Source: Xanthostigma xanthostigma (Eukaryota; Arthropoda; Insecta; Raphidioptera; Raphidiidae). From it: a stretch of 64,000 nucleotides of DNA. The stretch is from the NCBI GenBank assembly GCA_963575645.1, contig OY754472.1, positions 26,413,401-26,477,400 on the forward strand, given 5' to 3'. Positions 36,997 to 52,076 of this stretch are shown piece after piece (position 1 is the first letter of the stretch; each line of letters starts with the position of its first letter). Made by a program: the position numbers and the translations under genes. Under the pieces are notes generated by a model. The model made no database searches and was not told where the DNA came from. It was given only the letters and a program-made list of their open reading frames with translations.

Positions 36997-39586
36997 TGCG
37001 TTAAAATAATGGTTAATATGCAGTTTGCATTTTCTTATGAGAGAATAATCCAAACCTGAATAATATAGTGTAAATAGACTAACCTTCATGAAATAAAGCA
37101 ATTTTGCCTATAAGGACTCATTTGCACCTAATTGTCATAAAGCTTGTAAAAACTGCTTGTATGCGTTAAAATAATGGTTAATATGCAGTTTGCATTTTCT
37201 TATGAGAGAATAATCCAAACCTGAATTATATAGTGTAAATAGACTTAACTTCATAAAATAAAGCAATTTTGCCTATAAAGACTCATTTGCCCCTCATTGT
37301 CATAAAGCATGTAAAAACTGCTTGTATGCGTTAAAATAATGGTTAATATGCAGTTTGCATTTTCTTATGAGAGAATGATCCAAACCTGAATGTTATAGTT
37401 TAAGTAAACTTACCTTTGTAAAATAAAGCAATTTTGCCTATAAGGACTCATTTGCACCTAATTGTAAAGCATGTAAAAACTGCTTCTCTGCGTTAAAATA
37501 ATGGTTAATATGCAGTTTGCATTTTCTTATGAGAGAATGATCCAAACCTGAATGTTATAGTGCAAATAGACTTACCTTTGTAAAATAAAGCAATTTTGCC
37601 TATAAGGACTCATTTGCACGCAATTGTCGTGAAGCATGTAAAAACTGCTTGTCTGCGTTAAAATAATGGTTAATATGCAGTTTGCATTTTCATATGAGAG
37701 AATGATCCAAACCTGAATGTTATAGTCTAAATAGACTTACCTTTGTAAAATAAAGCAATTTTGCCTATAAGGACTCATTTGCACGCAATTGTCGTGAAGC
37801 ATGTAAAAACTGCTTGTCTGCGTTAAAATGATAGTAAATATGCAGTTTGCATTTTCTTATGAGAGAATGATCCAAACCTAAATGTTATAGTTTAAATAGA
37901 CTAACCCTCATGAAATAAAGCAATTTTGCCTATCAGGACTCATTTGCACCTAATTGTCATAAAGCTTGTAAAAACTGCTTGTATGCGTTAAAATAATGGT
38001 TAATATGCAGTTTGCATTTTCTTATGAGATAATGATCCAAACCTAAAAAATATAGTGTAAATAAACTAACCCTCATGAAATAAAGCAATTTTGCCTATAA
38101 GGACTCATTTGCACCTAATTGTCATAAAGCTTGTAAAAACTGCTTGTCTGCGTTAAAATAATGGTTAAAATGCAGTTTGCATTTTCTTATGAGAGAATGA
38201 TCCAAACCTGAATGTTATAGTGTAATTAGACTTACCCTCATGAAATAAAGCAATTTTGCCGATAAGGACTCATTTGCACCTGATTGTCGTAAAGCATGTA
38301 AAAACTGCTTGTCTGCTTCAAAATAATGGTTAATATGCAGTTTGCATTTTCTTATGAGAGAATGATCCAAACCTGAATGTTATAGTGTAAATAGACTTAA
38401 CTTCATGAAATGAAGCAATTTTGCCTATAAGGACTCATTTGCCCTTAATTGTCATAAAGCATGTAAAAACTGCTTGTATGCGTTAAAATAATGGCTAATA
38501 TGCAGTTTGCATTTTCTTATGAGAGAATGATCCAAACCTGAATGTTATAGTGTAAATAGACTTACCTTTGTAAAATAAAGCAATTTTGCCTATAAGGACT
38601 CATTTGCACGCAATTGTCGTGAAGCATGTAAAAACTGCTTGTCTGCGTGAAAATGATAGAAAATATGCAGTTTCCATTTTCTTATGAGAGAATGATCCAA
38701 ACCTGAATGTTATAGTGTAAATAGACTTACCCTCATGAAATAAAGCAATTTTGCCTTTAAAGGCTTATTTGCACCTAATTGTCATAAAGCTTGTAAAAAC
38801 TGCTTGTCTGCGTTAAAATAATGGTTAAAATGCAGTTTGCATTTTCTTATGAGAGAATGATCCAAACCTGAATGTTATAGTGTAAATAGACTTACCCTCA
38901 TGAAATAAAGCAATTTTGCCTATAAGGACTCATTTGCCCCTAATTGTCATAAAGCATGTAAAAACTGCTTGTATGCGTTAAAATAATGGTTAATATGCAG
39001 TTTGCATTTTCTTATGAGAGAATGATCCAAATCTGAATGTTATAGTCTAAATAGACTTACCTTTGTAAAATAAAGCAATTTTGCCTATAAGGACTCATTT
39101 GCACGCAATTGTCGTGAAGCATGTAAAAACTGCTTGTCTGCGTTAAAATAATGGTTAATATGCAGTTTGCATTTTCTTATGAGAGAATAATCCAAACCTG
39201 AATAATATAGTGTAAATAGACTAACCTTCATGAAATAAAGCAATTTTGCCTATAAGGACTCATTTGCACCTAATTGTCATAAAGCTTGTAAAAACTGCTT
39301 GTATGCGTTAAAATAATGGTTAATATGCAGTTTGCATTTTCTTATGAGAGAATAATCCAAACCTGAATTATATAGTGTAAATAGACTTAACTTCATAAAA
39401 TAAAGCAATTTTGCCTATAAAGACTCATTTGCCCCTCATTGTCATAAAGCATGTAAAAACTGCTTGTATGCGTTAAAATAATGGTTAATATGCAGTTTGC
39501 ATTTTCTTATGAGAGAATGATCCAAACCTGAATGTTATAGTTTAAGTAAACTTACCTTTGTAAAATAAAGCAATTTTGCCTATAAG
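34877..39586 (+). repeat. 4.7-kb satellite segment, second copy of 15430-20139
   Basis: Constant offset 19447 bp from the first copy, sharing all its rare variants. One difference seen: CCAAACCTAAATG near 37874 against CCAAACCTGAATG near 18427. The left edge is where this copy has TTAATTTGCAG instead of TTAATATGCAG. Confidence 0.85.
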
Positions 39587-42500
39587 GACTCATTTGCACC
39601 TAATTGTAAAGCATGTAAAAACTGCTTCTCTGCGTTAAAATAATGGTTAATATGCAGTTTGCATTTTCTTATGAGAGAATGATCCAAACCTGAATGTTAT
39701 AGTGCAAATAGACTTACCTTTGTAAAATAAAGCAATTTTGCCTATAAGGACACATTTGCACGCAATTGTCGTGAAGCATGTAAAAACTGCTTGTCTGCGT
39801 TAAAATAATGGTTAATATGCAGTTTGCATTTTCATATGAGAGAATGATCCAAACCTGAATGTTATAGTCTAATTAGACTTACCTTTGTAAAATAAAGCAA
39901 TTTTGCCTATAAGGACTCATTTGCACGCAATTGTCGTGAAGCATGTAAAAACTGCTTGTCTGCGTTAAAATGATAGTAAATATGCAGTTTGCATTTTCTT
40001 ATGAGAGAATGATCCAAACCTGAATGTTATAGTTTAAATAGACTAACCCTCATGAAATAAAGCAATTGTGCCTATCAGGACTCATTTGCACCTAATTGTC
40101 ATAAAGCTTGTAAAAACTGCTTGTATGCGTTAAAATAATGGTTAATATGCAGTTTGCATTTTCTTATGAGATAATGATCCAAACCTAAAAAATATAGTGT
40201 AAATAAACTAACCCTCATGAAATAAAGCAATTTTGCCTATAAGGACTCATTTGCACCTAATTGTCATAAAGCTTGTAAAAACTGCTTGTCTGCGTTAAAA
40301 TAATGGTTAAAATGCAGTTTGCATTTTCTTATGAGAGAATGATCCAAACCTGAATGTTATAGTGTAATTAGACTTACCCTCATGAAATAAAGCAATTTTG
40401 CCGATAAGGACTCATTTGCACCTGATTGTCGTAAAGCATGTAAAGACTGCTTGTCTGCTTCAAAATAATGGTTAATATGCAGTTTGCATTTTCTTATGAG
40501 AGAATGATCCAAACCTGAATGGTATAGTGTAAATAGACTTAACTTCATGAAATGAAGCAATTTTGCCTATAAGGACTCATTTGCCCTTAATTGTCATAAA
40601 GCATGTAAAAACTGCTTGTGTGCGTTAAAATAATGGCTAATATGCAGTTTGCATTTTCTTATGAGAGAATGATCCAAACCTGAATGTTATAGTGTAAATA
40701 GACTTACCTTTGTAAAATAAAGCAATTTTGCCTATAAGGACTCAATTGCACGCAATTGTCGTGAAGCATGTAAAAACTGCTTGTCTGCGTGAAAATGATA
40801 GAAAATATGCAGTTTCCATTTTCTTATGAGAGAATGATCCAAACCTGAATGTTATAGTGTAAATGGACTTACCAACATGAAATAAAGCAATTTTGCCTAT
40901 AAAGGCTTATTTGCACCTAATTGTCGTAAAGCATGTAAAAACTGCTTGTCTGCGTTAAAATAATGGTTAATATGCAGTTTGCATTTTCTTATGAGAGAAT
41001 GATCCAAACCTGAATGTTATAGTGAAAGTAGACTTACCTTTGTAAAATAAAACAATTTTGCCTTTAAGGACTTATTTGCACCTAATTGTCGTAAACCATG
41101 TAAAAACCGCTTGTCTGCGTGAAAATGATAGTCAATATTCTGTTTGCATTTTCTTATGAGAGAATGATCCAAACCTGAATATTATAGTGTAAATAGACTT
41201 ACCCTCATGAAATAAAGCAATTTTGCCGATAAGGACTCATTTGCACCTGATTGTCGTAAAGCATGTAAAAACTGCTTGTCTGCTTCAAAATAATGGTTAA
41301 TATGCAGTTTGCATTTTCTTATGAGAGAATGATCCAAACCTGAATGTTATAGTGTAAATAGACTTAACTTCATGAAATGAAGCAATTTTTCTATAAGGAC
41401 TCATTTGCCCTTAATTGTCATAAAGCATGTAAAAACTGCTTGTATGCGTTAAAATAATGGCTAATATGCAGTTTGCATTTTCTTATGAGAGAATGATCCA
41501 AACCTGAATGTTATAGTGTAAATAGACTTACCTTTGTAAAATAAAGCAATTTTGCCTATAAGGACTCAATTGCATGCAATTGTCGTGAAGCATGTAAAAA
41601 CTGCTTGTCTGCGTAAAAATGATAGAAAATATGCAGTTTCCATTTTCTTATGAGAGAATGATCCAAACCTGAATGTTATAGTATAAATGGACTTACCAAC
41701 ATGAAATAAAGCAATTTTGCCTATAAAGGCTTATTTGCACCTAATTGTCGTAAAGCATGTAAAAACTGCTTGTCTGCGTTTAAATAATGGTTAATATGCA
41801 GTTTGCATTTTCTTATGAGAGAATGATCCAAACCTGAATGTTATAGTGTAAATAGACTTACCTTCATGAAATAAAGCAATTTTGCCTATAAGGACTCATT
41901 TGCCCCTAATTGTCATAAAGCATGTAAAAACTGCTTGTATGCGTTAAAATAATGGTTAATATGCAGTTTGCATTTTCTTATGAGAGAATGATCCAAACCT
42001 GAATGGTATAGTGTAAATAGACTTACCCTCATAAGATAATGCAATTTTGCCTATAAGGACTTATTTGCACCTAATTGTCGTAAACCATGTAAAAACTGCT
42101 TGTCTGCGTGAAAATGATAGTCAATATTTAGTTTGCATTTTCTTATGAGAGAATGATCTAAACCTGAATATTATAGTGTAAATAGACTTACCCTCATGAA
42201 ATAAAGCAATTTTGCCTATAAGGACTCATTTGCCCCTAATTGCCATAAAGCATGTAAAAACTGCTTGTATGCGTTTAAATAATGGTTAATATGCAGTTTG
42301 CATTTTTTTATGAGAGAATGATCTAAACCTGAATTTTATAGTGTAAATAGACTTACCCTCATGAAATAATGCAATTTTGCCTATAAGGACTCATTTGCAC
42401 CTAATTGTCATAAAGCAAGTAAAAACTGCTTGTATGCGTTAAAATAATGGTTAATATGCAGTTTGCATTTTCTTATGAGAGAATGATCCAAAACTGAATG

Positions 42501-45500
42501 ATATAGTGTAAATAGACTTACCTTTGTAAAATAAAGCAATTTTGCCTATAAGGACTTATTTGCACGCAATTGTCGTGAAGCATGTAAAAACTGCTTGTCT
42601 GCGTTAAAATGATAGTAAATATGCAGTTTGCATTTTCTTATGAGAGAATGATCCAAACCTGAACGTTATAGTGTAAATAGACTAACCCTCATGAAATAAA
42701 GCAATTTTGCCTATCAGGACTCATTTGCACCTAATTGTCATAAAGCATGTAAAAACTGCTTGTATGCGTTAAAATAATGTTTAATATGCAGTTTGCATTT
42801 TCTTATGAGAGAATGATCGAAAACTGATTTATATAGTGTAAATAGACTAACTTTCATGAAATAAAGCAATTTTGACTATAAGGACTCATTAGCCCCTAAT
42901 TGTCATAAAGCATGTAAAAACTGCTTGTATGCGTTAAAATAATATCTAATATGCAGTTTGCATTTTCTTATGACAGAATGATCCAAACCTGAATGTTATA
43001 GTGTAAATTGACTTACCTTTGTACAATAAAGCAATTTTGCCTATAATTACTCATTTGCACGCAATTGTCGTGAAGCATGTAAAAACTGCTTGTCAGCGTT
43101 AAAATAATGGTTAATATGCAGTTTGCATTTTCTTATGAGAGAATGATCCAAACCTGAATGTTATAGTGAAAGTAGACTTACCTTTGTGAAATAAAACAAT
43201 TTTGCCTCTAAGGACTTATTTGCACCTAATTGTCGTAAACCATGTAAAAACCGCTTGTCTGCGTGAAAATGATAGTCAATATTCAGTTTGCATTTTCTTA
43301 TGAGAGAATGATCCAAACCTGAATATTATAGTGTAAATAGACTTACCCTCATGAAATAAAGCAATTTTGCCTATAAGGACTCATTTGCACCTAATTGTCG
43401 TAAAGCATGTAAAAACTGCTTTTCTGCGTTAAAATAATGGTTAATTTGCAGTTTGCATTTTCTTATGAGAGAATAATCCAAACCTGAATTATATAGTGTA
43501 AATAGACTAACCTTCATTAAATAAATCAATTTTGCCTATAAGGACTCATTTGCCCCTAATTGTCATAAAGCATGTAAAAACTGCTTGTATGCGTTAAAAT
43601 AATGGTTAATATGCAGTTTGCATTTTCTTATGAGAGAATGATCCAAACCTGAATGTTATAGTGTAAATAGACTTACCTTTGTAAAATAAAGCAATTTTGC
43701 CTATAAGGACTCATTTGCACCTAATTGTCATAAAGCTTGTTAAAACTGCTTGTATGCGTTAAAATAATAGTTAATATGCAGTTTGCATTTTCTTATGAGA
43801 GAATGATCCAAACCTGAATGTTATAAATTAGGTAAACTTACCTTTGTAAAATAAAGCAATTTTGCCTATAAGGACTCATTTGCACCTAATTGTAAAGCAT
43901 GTAAAAACTGCTTCTCTGCGTTAAAATAATAGTTAATATGCAGTTTGCATTTTCTTATGAGAGAATGATCCAAACCTAAAAGATATAGTGTAAATAAACT
44001 AACCCTCATGAAATAAAGCAATTTTGCCTATAAGGACTCATTTGCACCTAATTGTCATAAAGCTTGTAAAAACTGCTTGTCTGCGTTAAAATAATGGTTA
44101 AAATGCAGTTTGCATTTTCTTATGAGAGAATGATCCAAACCTGAATGTTATAGTGTAATTAGACTTACCCTCATGAAATAAAGCAATTTTGCCGATAAGG
44201 ACTCATTTGCACCTAATTGTCATAAAGCTTGTAAAAACTGCTTGTCTGCGTTAAAATAATGGTTAATATGCAGTTTGCATTTTCTTATGAGAGAATGATC
44301 CAAACCTGAATGTTATAGTCTAAATAGACTTACCTTTGTAAAATAAAGCAATTTTGCCTATAAGGACTCATTTGCACGCAATTGTCTTGAAGCATGTAAA
44401 AACTGCTTGTCTGCGTTAAAATAATGGTTAATATGCAGTTTGCATTTTCTTATGAGAGAATAATCCAAACCTGAATAATATAGTGTAAATAGACTAACCT
44501 TCATGAAATAAAGCAATTTTGCCTATAAGGACTCATTTGCACCTAATTGTCATAAAGCTTGTAAAAACTGCTTGTATGCGTTAAAATAATGGTTAATATG
44601 CAGTTTGCATTTTCTTATGAGAGAATAATCCAAACCTGAATTATATAGTGTAAATAGACTTAACTTCATAAAATAAAGCAATTTTGCCTATAAAGACTCA
44701 TTTGCCCCTCATTGTCATAAAGCATGTAAAAACTGCTTGTATGCGTTAAAATAATGGTTAATATGCAATTTGCATTTTCGTATGGGAGAATGATCCAAAC
44801 CTGAATGTTAAAGTTTAAGTAAACTTACCTTTGTAAAATAAAGCAATTTTGCCTATAAGGACTCATTTGCACCTAATTGTAAAGCATGTAAAAACTGCTT
44901 CTCTGCGTTAAAATAATGGTTAATATGCAGTTTGCATTTTCTTATGAGAGAATGATCCAAACCTGAATGTTATAGTGTAAATAGACTAACCCTCATGAAA
45001 TAAAGCAATTTTGCCTATCAGGACTCATTTGCACCTAATTGTCATAAAGCATGTAAAAACTGCTTGTATGCGTTTAAATAATGGTTAATATGCAGTTTGC
45101 ATTTTCTTATGAGAGAATGATCCAAACCTGAATGTTATAGTGTAAATAGACTTACCTTCATGAAATAAAGCAATTTTGCCTATAAGGACTCATTTGCCCC
45201 TAATTGTCATAAAGCATGTAAAAACTGCTTGTATGCGTTAAAATAATGGTTAATATGCAGTTTGCATTTTCTTATGAGAGAATGATCCAAACCTGAATGG
45301 TATAGTGTAAATAGACTTACCCTCATAAGATAATGCAATTTTGCCTATAAGGACTTATTTGCACCTAATTGTCGTAAACCATGTAAAAACTGCTTGTCTG
45401 CGTGAAAATGATAGTCAATATTCAGTTTGCATTTTCTTATGAGAGAATGATCCAAACCTGAATATTATAGTGTAAATAGACTTACCCTCATGAAATAAAG

Positions 45501-45728
45501 CAATTTTGCCTATAAGGACTCATTTGCCCCTAATTGCCATAAAGCATGTAAAAACTGCTTGTATGCGTTTAAATAATGGTTAATATGCAGTTTGCATTTT
45601 TTTATGAGAGAATGATCTAAACCTGAATGTTATAGTGTAAATAGACTTACCCTCATGAAATAAAGCAATTTTGCCTATAAGGACTCATTTGCACCTAATT
45701 GTCATAAAGCAAGTAAAAACTGCTTGTA
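36997..45728 (+). repeat. 8.7-kb higher-order segment, copy 1 of tandem pair
   Basis: 8732 bp. Markers recur in the adjacent copy at +8732: AATAATATAG (37049 and 45781), gataatgatcc (38028 and 46760; 40170 and 48902) and GCCTCTAAGG (43204 and 51936). Inside, the gataatgatcc marker repeats at 2142 bp (13 x 165 - 3), a 13-monomer version of the 2472-bp unit found at 18-25 kb. Confidence 0.88.
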
Positions 45729-48700
45729 TGCGTTAAAATAATGGTTAATATGCAGTTTGCATTTTCTTATGAGAGAATAATCCAAACCTGAATAATATAG
45801 TGTAAATAGACTAACCTTCATGAAATAAAGCAATTTTGCCTATAAGGACTCATTTGCACCTAATTGTCATAAAGCTTGTAAAAACTGCTTGTATGCGTTA
45901 AAATAATGGTTAATATGCAGTTTGCATTTTCTTATGAGAGAATAATCCAAACCTGAATTATATAGTGTAAATAGACTTAACTTCATAAAATAAAGCAATT
46001 TTGCCTATAAAGACTCATTTGCCCCTCATTGTCATAAAGCATGTAAAAACTGCTTGTATGCGTTAAAATAATGGTTAATATGCAGTTTGCATTTTCTTAT
46101 GAGAGAATGATCCAAACCTGAATGTTATAGTTTAAGTAAACTTACCTTTGTAAAATAAAGCAATTTTGCCTATAAGGACTCATTTGCACCTAATTGTAAA
46201 GCATGTAAAAACTGCTTCTCTGCGTAAAAATAATGGTTAATATGCAGTTTGCATTTTCTTATGAGAGAATGATCCAAACCTGAATGTTATAGTGCAAATA
46301 GACTTACCTTTGTAAAATAAAGCAATTTTGCCTATAAGGACTCATTTGCACGCAATTGTCGTGAAGCATGTAAAAACTGCTTGTCTGCGTTAAAATAATG
46401 GTTAATATGCAGTTTGCATTTTCATATGAGAGAATGATCCAAACCTGAATGTTATAGTCTAAATAGACTTACCTTTGTAAAATAAAGCAATTTTGCCTAT
46501 AAGGACTCATTTGCACGCAATTGTCGTGAAGCATGTAAAAACTGCTTGTCTGCGTTAAAATGATAGTAAATATGCAGTTTGCATTTTCTTATGAGAGAAT
46601 GATCCAAACCTAAATGTTATAGTTTAAATAGACTAACCCTCATGAAATAAAGCAATTTTGCCTATCAGGACTCATTTGCACCTAATTGTCATAAAGCTTG
46701 TAAAAACTGCTTGTATGCGTTAAAATAATGGTTAATATGCAGTTTGCATTTTCTTATGAGATAATGATCCAAACCTAAAAAATATAGTGTAAATAAACTA
46801 ACCCTCATGAAATAAAGCAATTTTGCCTATAAGGACTCATTTGCACCTAATTGTCATAAAGCTTGTAAAAACTGCTTGTCTGCGTTAAAATAATGGTTAA
46901 AATGCAGTTTGCATTTTCTTATGAGAGAATGATCCAAACCTGAATGTTATAGTGTAATTAGACTTACCCTCATGAAATAAAGCAATTTTGCCGATAAGGA
47001 CTCATTTGCACCTGATTGTCGTAAAGCATGTAAAAACTGCTTGTCTGCTTCAAAATAATGGTTAATATGCAGTTTGCATTTTCTTATGAGAGAATGATCC
47101 AAACCTGAATGTTATAGTGTAAATAGACTTAACTTCATGAAATGAAGCAATTTTGCCTATAAGGACTCATTTGCCCTTAATTGTCATAAAGCATGTAAAA
47201 ACTGCTTGTATGCGTTAAAATAATGGCTAATATGCAGTTTGCATTTTCTTATGAGAGAATGATCCAAACCTGAATGTTATAGTGTAAATAGACTTACCTT
47301 TGTAAAATAAAGCAATTTTGCCTATAAGGACTCATTTGCACGCAATTGTCGTGAAGCATGTAAAAACTGCTTGTCTGCGTGAAAATGATAGAAAATATGC
47401 AGTTTCCATTTTCTTATGAGAGAATGATCCAAACCTGAATGTTATAGTGTAAATAGACTTACCCTCATGAAATAAAGCAATTTTGCCTTTAAAGGCTTAT
47501 TTGCACCTAATTGTCATAAAGCTTGTAAAAACTGCTTGTCTGCGTTAAAATAATGGTTAAAATGCAGTTTGCATTTTCTTATGAGAGAATGATCCAAACC
47601 TGAATGTTATAGTGTAAATAGACTTACCCTCATGAAATAAAGCAATTTTGCCTATAAGGACTCATTTGCCCCTAATTGTCATAAAGCATGTAAAAACTGC
47701 TTGTATGCGTTAAAATAATGGTTAATATGCAGTTTGCATTTTCTTATGAGAGAATGATCCAAATCTGAATGTTATAGTCTAAATAGACTTACCTTTGTAA
47801 AATAAAGCAATTTTGCCTATAAGGACTCATTTGCACGCAATTGTCGTGAAGCATGTAAAAACTGCTTGTCTGCGTTAAAATAATGGTTAATATGCAGTTT
47901 GCATTTTCTTATGAGAGAATAATCCAAACCTGAATAATATAGTGTAAATAGACTAACCTTCATGAAATAAAGCAATTTTGCCTATAAGGACTCATTTGCA
48001 CCTAATTGTCATAAAGCTTGTAAAAACTGCTTGTATGCGTTAAAATAATGGTTAATATGCAGTTTGCATTTTCTTATGAGAGAATAATCCAAACCTGAAT
48101 TATATAGTGTAAATAGACTTAACTTCATAAAATAAAGCAATTTTGCCTATAAAGACTCATTTGCCCCTCATTGTCATAAAGCATGTAAAAACTGCTTGTA
48201 TGCGTTAAAATAATGGTTAATATGCAGTTTGCATTTTCTTATGAGAGAATGATCCAAACCTGAATGTTATAGTTTAAGTAAACTTACCTTTGTAAAATAA
48301 AGCAATTTTGCCTATAAGGACTCATTTGCACCTAATTGTAAAGCATGTAAAAACTGCTTCTCTGCGTTAAAATAATGGTTAATATGCAGTTTGCATTTTC
48401 TTATGAGAGAATGATCCAAACCTGAATGTTATAGTGCAAATAGACTTACCTTTGTAAAATAAAGCAATTTTGCCTATAAGGACACATTTGCACGCAATTG
48501 TCGTGAAGCATGTAAAAACTGCTTGTCTGCGTTAAAATAATGGTTAATATGCAGTTTGCATTTTCATATGAGAGAATGATCCAAACCTGAATGTTATAGT
48601 CTAATTAGACTTACCTTTGTAAAATAAAGCAATTTTGCCTATAAGGACTCATTTGCACGCAATTGTCGTGAAGCATGTAAAAACTGCTTGTCTGCGTTAA

Positions 48701-51416
48701 AATGATAGTAAATATGCAGTTTGCATTTTCTTATGAGAGAATGATCCAAACCTGAATGTTATAGTTTAAATAGACTAACCCTCATGAAATAAAGCAATTG
48801 TGCCTATCAGGACTCATTTGCACCTAATTGTCATAAAGCTTGTAAAAACTGCTTGTATGCGTTAAAATAATGGTTAATATGCAGTTTGCATTTTCTTATG
48901 AGATAATGATCCAAACCTAAAAAATATAGTGTAAATAAACTAACCCTCATGAAATAAAGCAATTTTGCCTATAAGGACTCATTTGCACCTAATTGTCATA
49001 AAGCTTGTAAAAACTGCTTGTCTGCGTTAAAATAATGGTTAAAATGCAGTTTGCATTTTCTTATGAGAGAATGATCCAAACCTGAATGTTATAGTGTAAT
49101 TAGACTTACCCTCATGAAATAAAGCAATTTTGCCGATAAGGACTCATTTGCACCTGATTGTCGTAAAGCATGTAAAGACTGCTTGTCTGCTTCAAAATAA
49201 TGGTTAATATGCAGTTTGCATTTTCTTATGAGAGAATGATCCAAACCTGAATGTTATAGTGTAAATAGACTTAACTTCATGAAATGAAGCAATTTTGCCT
49301 ATAAGGACTCATTTGCCCTTAATTGTCATAAAGCATGTAAAAACTGCTTGTGTGCGTTAAAATAATGGCTAATATGCAGTTTGCATTTTCTTATGAGAGA
49401 ATGATCCAAACCTGAATGTTATAGTGTAAATAGACTTACCTTTGTAAAATAAAGCAATTTTGCCTATAAGGACTCAATTGCACGCAATTGTCGTGAAGCA
49501 TGTAAAAACTGCTTGTCTGCGTGAAAATGATAGAAAATATGCAGTTTCCATTTTCTTATGAGAGAATGATCCAAACCTGAATGTTATAGTGTAAATGGAC
49601 TTACCAACATGAAATAAAGCAATTTTGCCTATAAAGGCTTATTTGCACCTAATTGTCGTAAAGCATGTAAAAACTGCTTGTCTGCGTTAAAATAATGGTT
49701 AATATGCAGTTTGCATTTTCTTATGAGAGAATGATCCAAACCTGAATGTTATAGTGAAAGTAGACTTACCTTTGTAAAATAAAACAATTTTGCCTTTAAG
49801 GACTTATTTGCACCTAATTGTCGTAAACCATGTAAAAACCGCTTGTCTGCGTGAAAATGATAGTCAATATTCTGTTTGCATTTTCTTATGAGAGAATGAT
49901 CCAAACCTGAATATTATAGTGTAAATAGACTTACCCTCATGAAATAAAGCAATTTTGCCGATAAGGACTCATTTGCACCTGATTGTCGTAAAGCATGTAA
50001 AAACTGCTTGTCTGCTTCAAAATAATGGTTAATATGCAGTTTGCATTTTCTTATGAGAGAATGATCCAAACCTGAATGTTATAGTGTAAATAGACTTAAC
50101 TTCATGAAATGAAGCAATTTTTCTATAAGGACTCATTTGCCCTTAATTGTCATAAAGCATGTAAAAACTGCTTGTATGCGTTAAAATAATGGCTAATATG
50201 CAGTTTGCATTTTCTTATGAGAGAATGATCCAAACCTGAATGTTATAGTGTAAATAGACTTACCTTTGTAAAATAAAGCAATTTTGCCTATAAGGACTCA
50301 ATTGCACGCAATTGTCGTGAAGCATGTAAAAACTGCTTGTCTGCGTAAAAATGATAGAAAATATGCAGTTTCCATTTTCTTATGAGAGAATGATCCAAAC
50401 CTGAATGTTATAGTATAAATGGACTTACCAACATGAAATAAAGCAATTTTGCCTATAAAGGCTTATTTGCACCTAATTGTCGTAAAGCATGTAAAAACTG
50501 CTTGTCTGCGTTTAAATAATGGTTAATATGCAGTTTGCATTTTCTTATGAGAGAATGATCCAAACCTGAATGTTATAGTGTAAATAGACTTACCTTCATG
50601 AAATAAAGCAATTTTGCCTATAAGGACTCATTTGCCCCTAATTGTCATAAAGCATGTAAAAACTGCTTGTATGCGTTAAAATAATGGTTAATATGCAGTT
50701 TGCATTTTCTTATGAGAGAATGATCCAAACCTGAATGGTATAGTGTAAATAGACTTACCCTCATAAGATAATGCAATTTTGCCTATAAGGACTTATTTGC
50801 ACCTAATTGTCGTAAACCATGTAAAAACTGCTTGTCTGCGTGAAAATGATAGTCAAAATTTAGTTTGCATTTTCTTATGAGAGAATGATCTAAACCTGAA
50901 TATTATAGTGTAAATAGACTTACCCTCATGAAATAAAGCAATTTTGCCTATAAGGACTCATTTGCCCCTAATTGCCATAAAGCATGTAAAAACTGCTTGT
51001 ATGCGTTTAAATAATGGTTAATATGCAGTTTGCATTTTTTTATGAGAGAATGATCTAAACCTGAATGTTATAGTGTAAATAGACTAACCCTCATGAAATA
51101 ATGCAATTTTGCCTATAAGGACTCATTTGCACCTAATTGTCATAAAGCAAGTAAAAACTGCTTGTATGCGTTAAAATAATGGTTAATATGCAGTTTGCAT
51201 TTTCTTATGAGAGAATGATCCAAAACTGAATGATATAGTGTAAATAGACTTACCTTTGTAAAATAAAGCAATTTTGCCTATAAGGACTTATTTGCACGCA
51301 ATTGTCGTGAAGCATGTAAAAACTGCTTGTCTGCGTTAAAATGATAGTAAATATGCAGTTTGCATTTTCTTATGAGAGAATGATCCAAACCTGAACGTTA
51401 TAGTGTAAATAGACTA

Positions 51417-52076
51417 ACCCTCATGAAATAAAGCAATTTTGCCTATCAGGACTCATTTGCACCTAATTGTCATAAAGCATGTAAAAACTGCTTGTATGCG
51501 TTAAAATAATGTTTAATATGCAGTTTGCATTTTCTTATGAGAGAATGATCGAAAACTGATTTATATAGTGTAAATAGACTAACTTTCATGAAATAAAGCA
51601 ATTTTGACTATAAGGACTCATTAGCCCCTAATTGTCATAAAGCATGTAAAAACTGCTTGTATGCGTTAAAATAATATCTAATATGCAGTTTGCATTTTCT
51701 TATGACAGAATGATCCAAACCTGAATGTTATAGTGTAAATTGACTTACCTTTGTACAATAAAGCAATTTTGCCTATAATTACTCATTTGCACGCAATTGT
51801 CGTGAAGCATGTAAAAACTGCTTGTCAGCGTTAAAATAATGGTTAATATGCAGTTTGCATTTTCTTATGAGAGAATGATCCAAACCTGAATGTTATAGTG
51901 AAAGTAGACTTACCTTTGTGAAATAAAACAATTTTGCCTCTAAGGACTTATTTGCACCTAATTGTCGTAAACCATGTAAAAACCGCTTGTCTGCGTGAAA
52001 ATGATAGTCAATATTCAGTTTGCATTTTCTTATGAGAGAATGATCCAAACCTGAATATTATAGTGTAAATAGACTT
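51417..52076 (+). repeat. 660-bp four-monomer unit, copy 1 of an exact duplication
   Basis: Contains the rare series GCCTATCAGG, ATGTTTAATATGC, GATCGAAAACTGATTTATATAG, CATTAGCCCC, TTATGACAGAATG, GTACAATAAAG, ATAATTACTC, TTGTCAGCG and GCCTCTAAGG. I read it base for base against 52077-52736 and found no difference. Confidence 0.93.

Noticed and set aside
40357-40560. 67-codon minus-strand frame in the satellite
   Set aside because: By-product of CCGATAAGG and GTCGTAAAG variants in adjacent monomers; no independent coding evidence.
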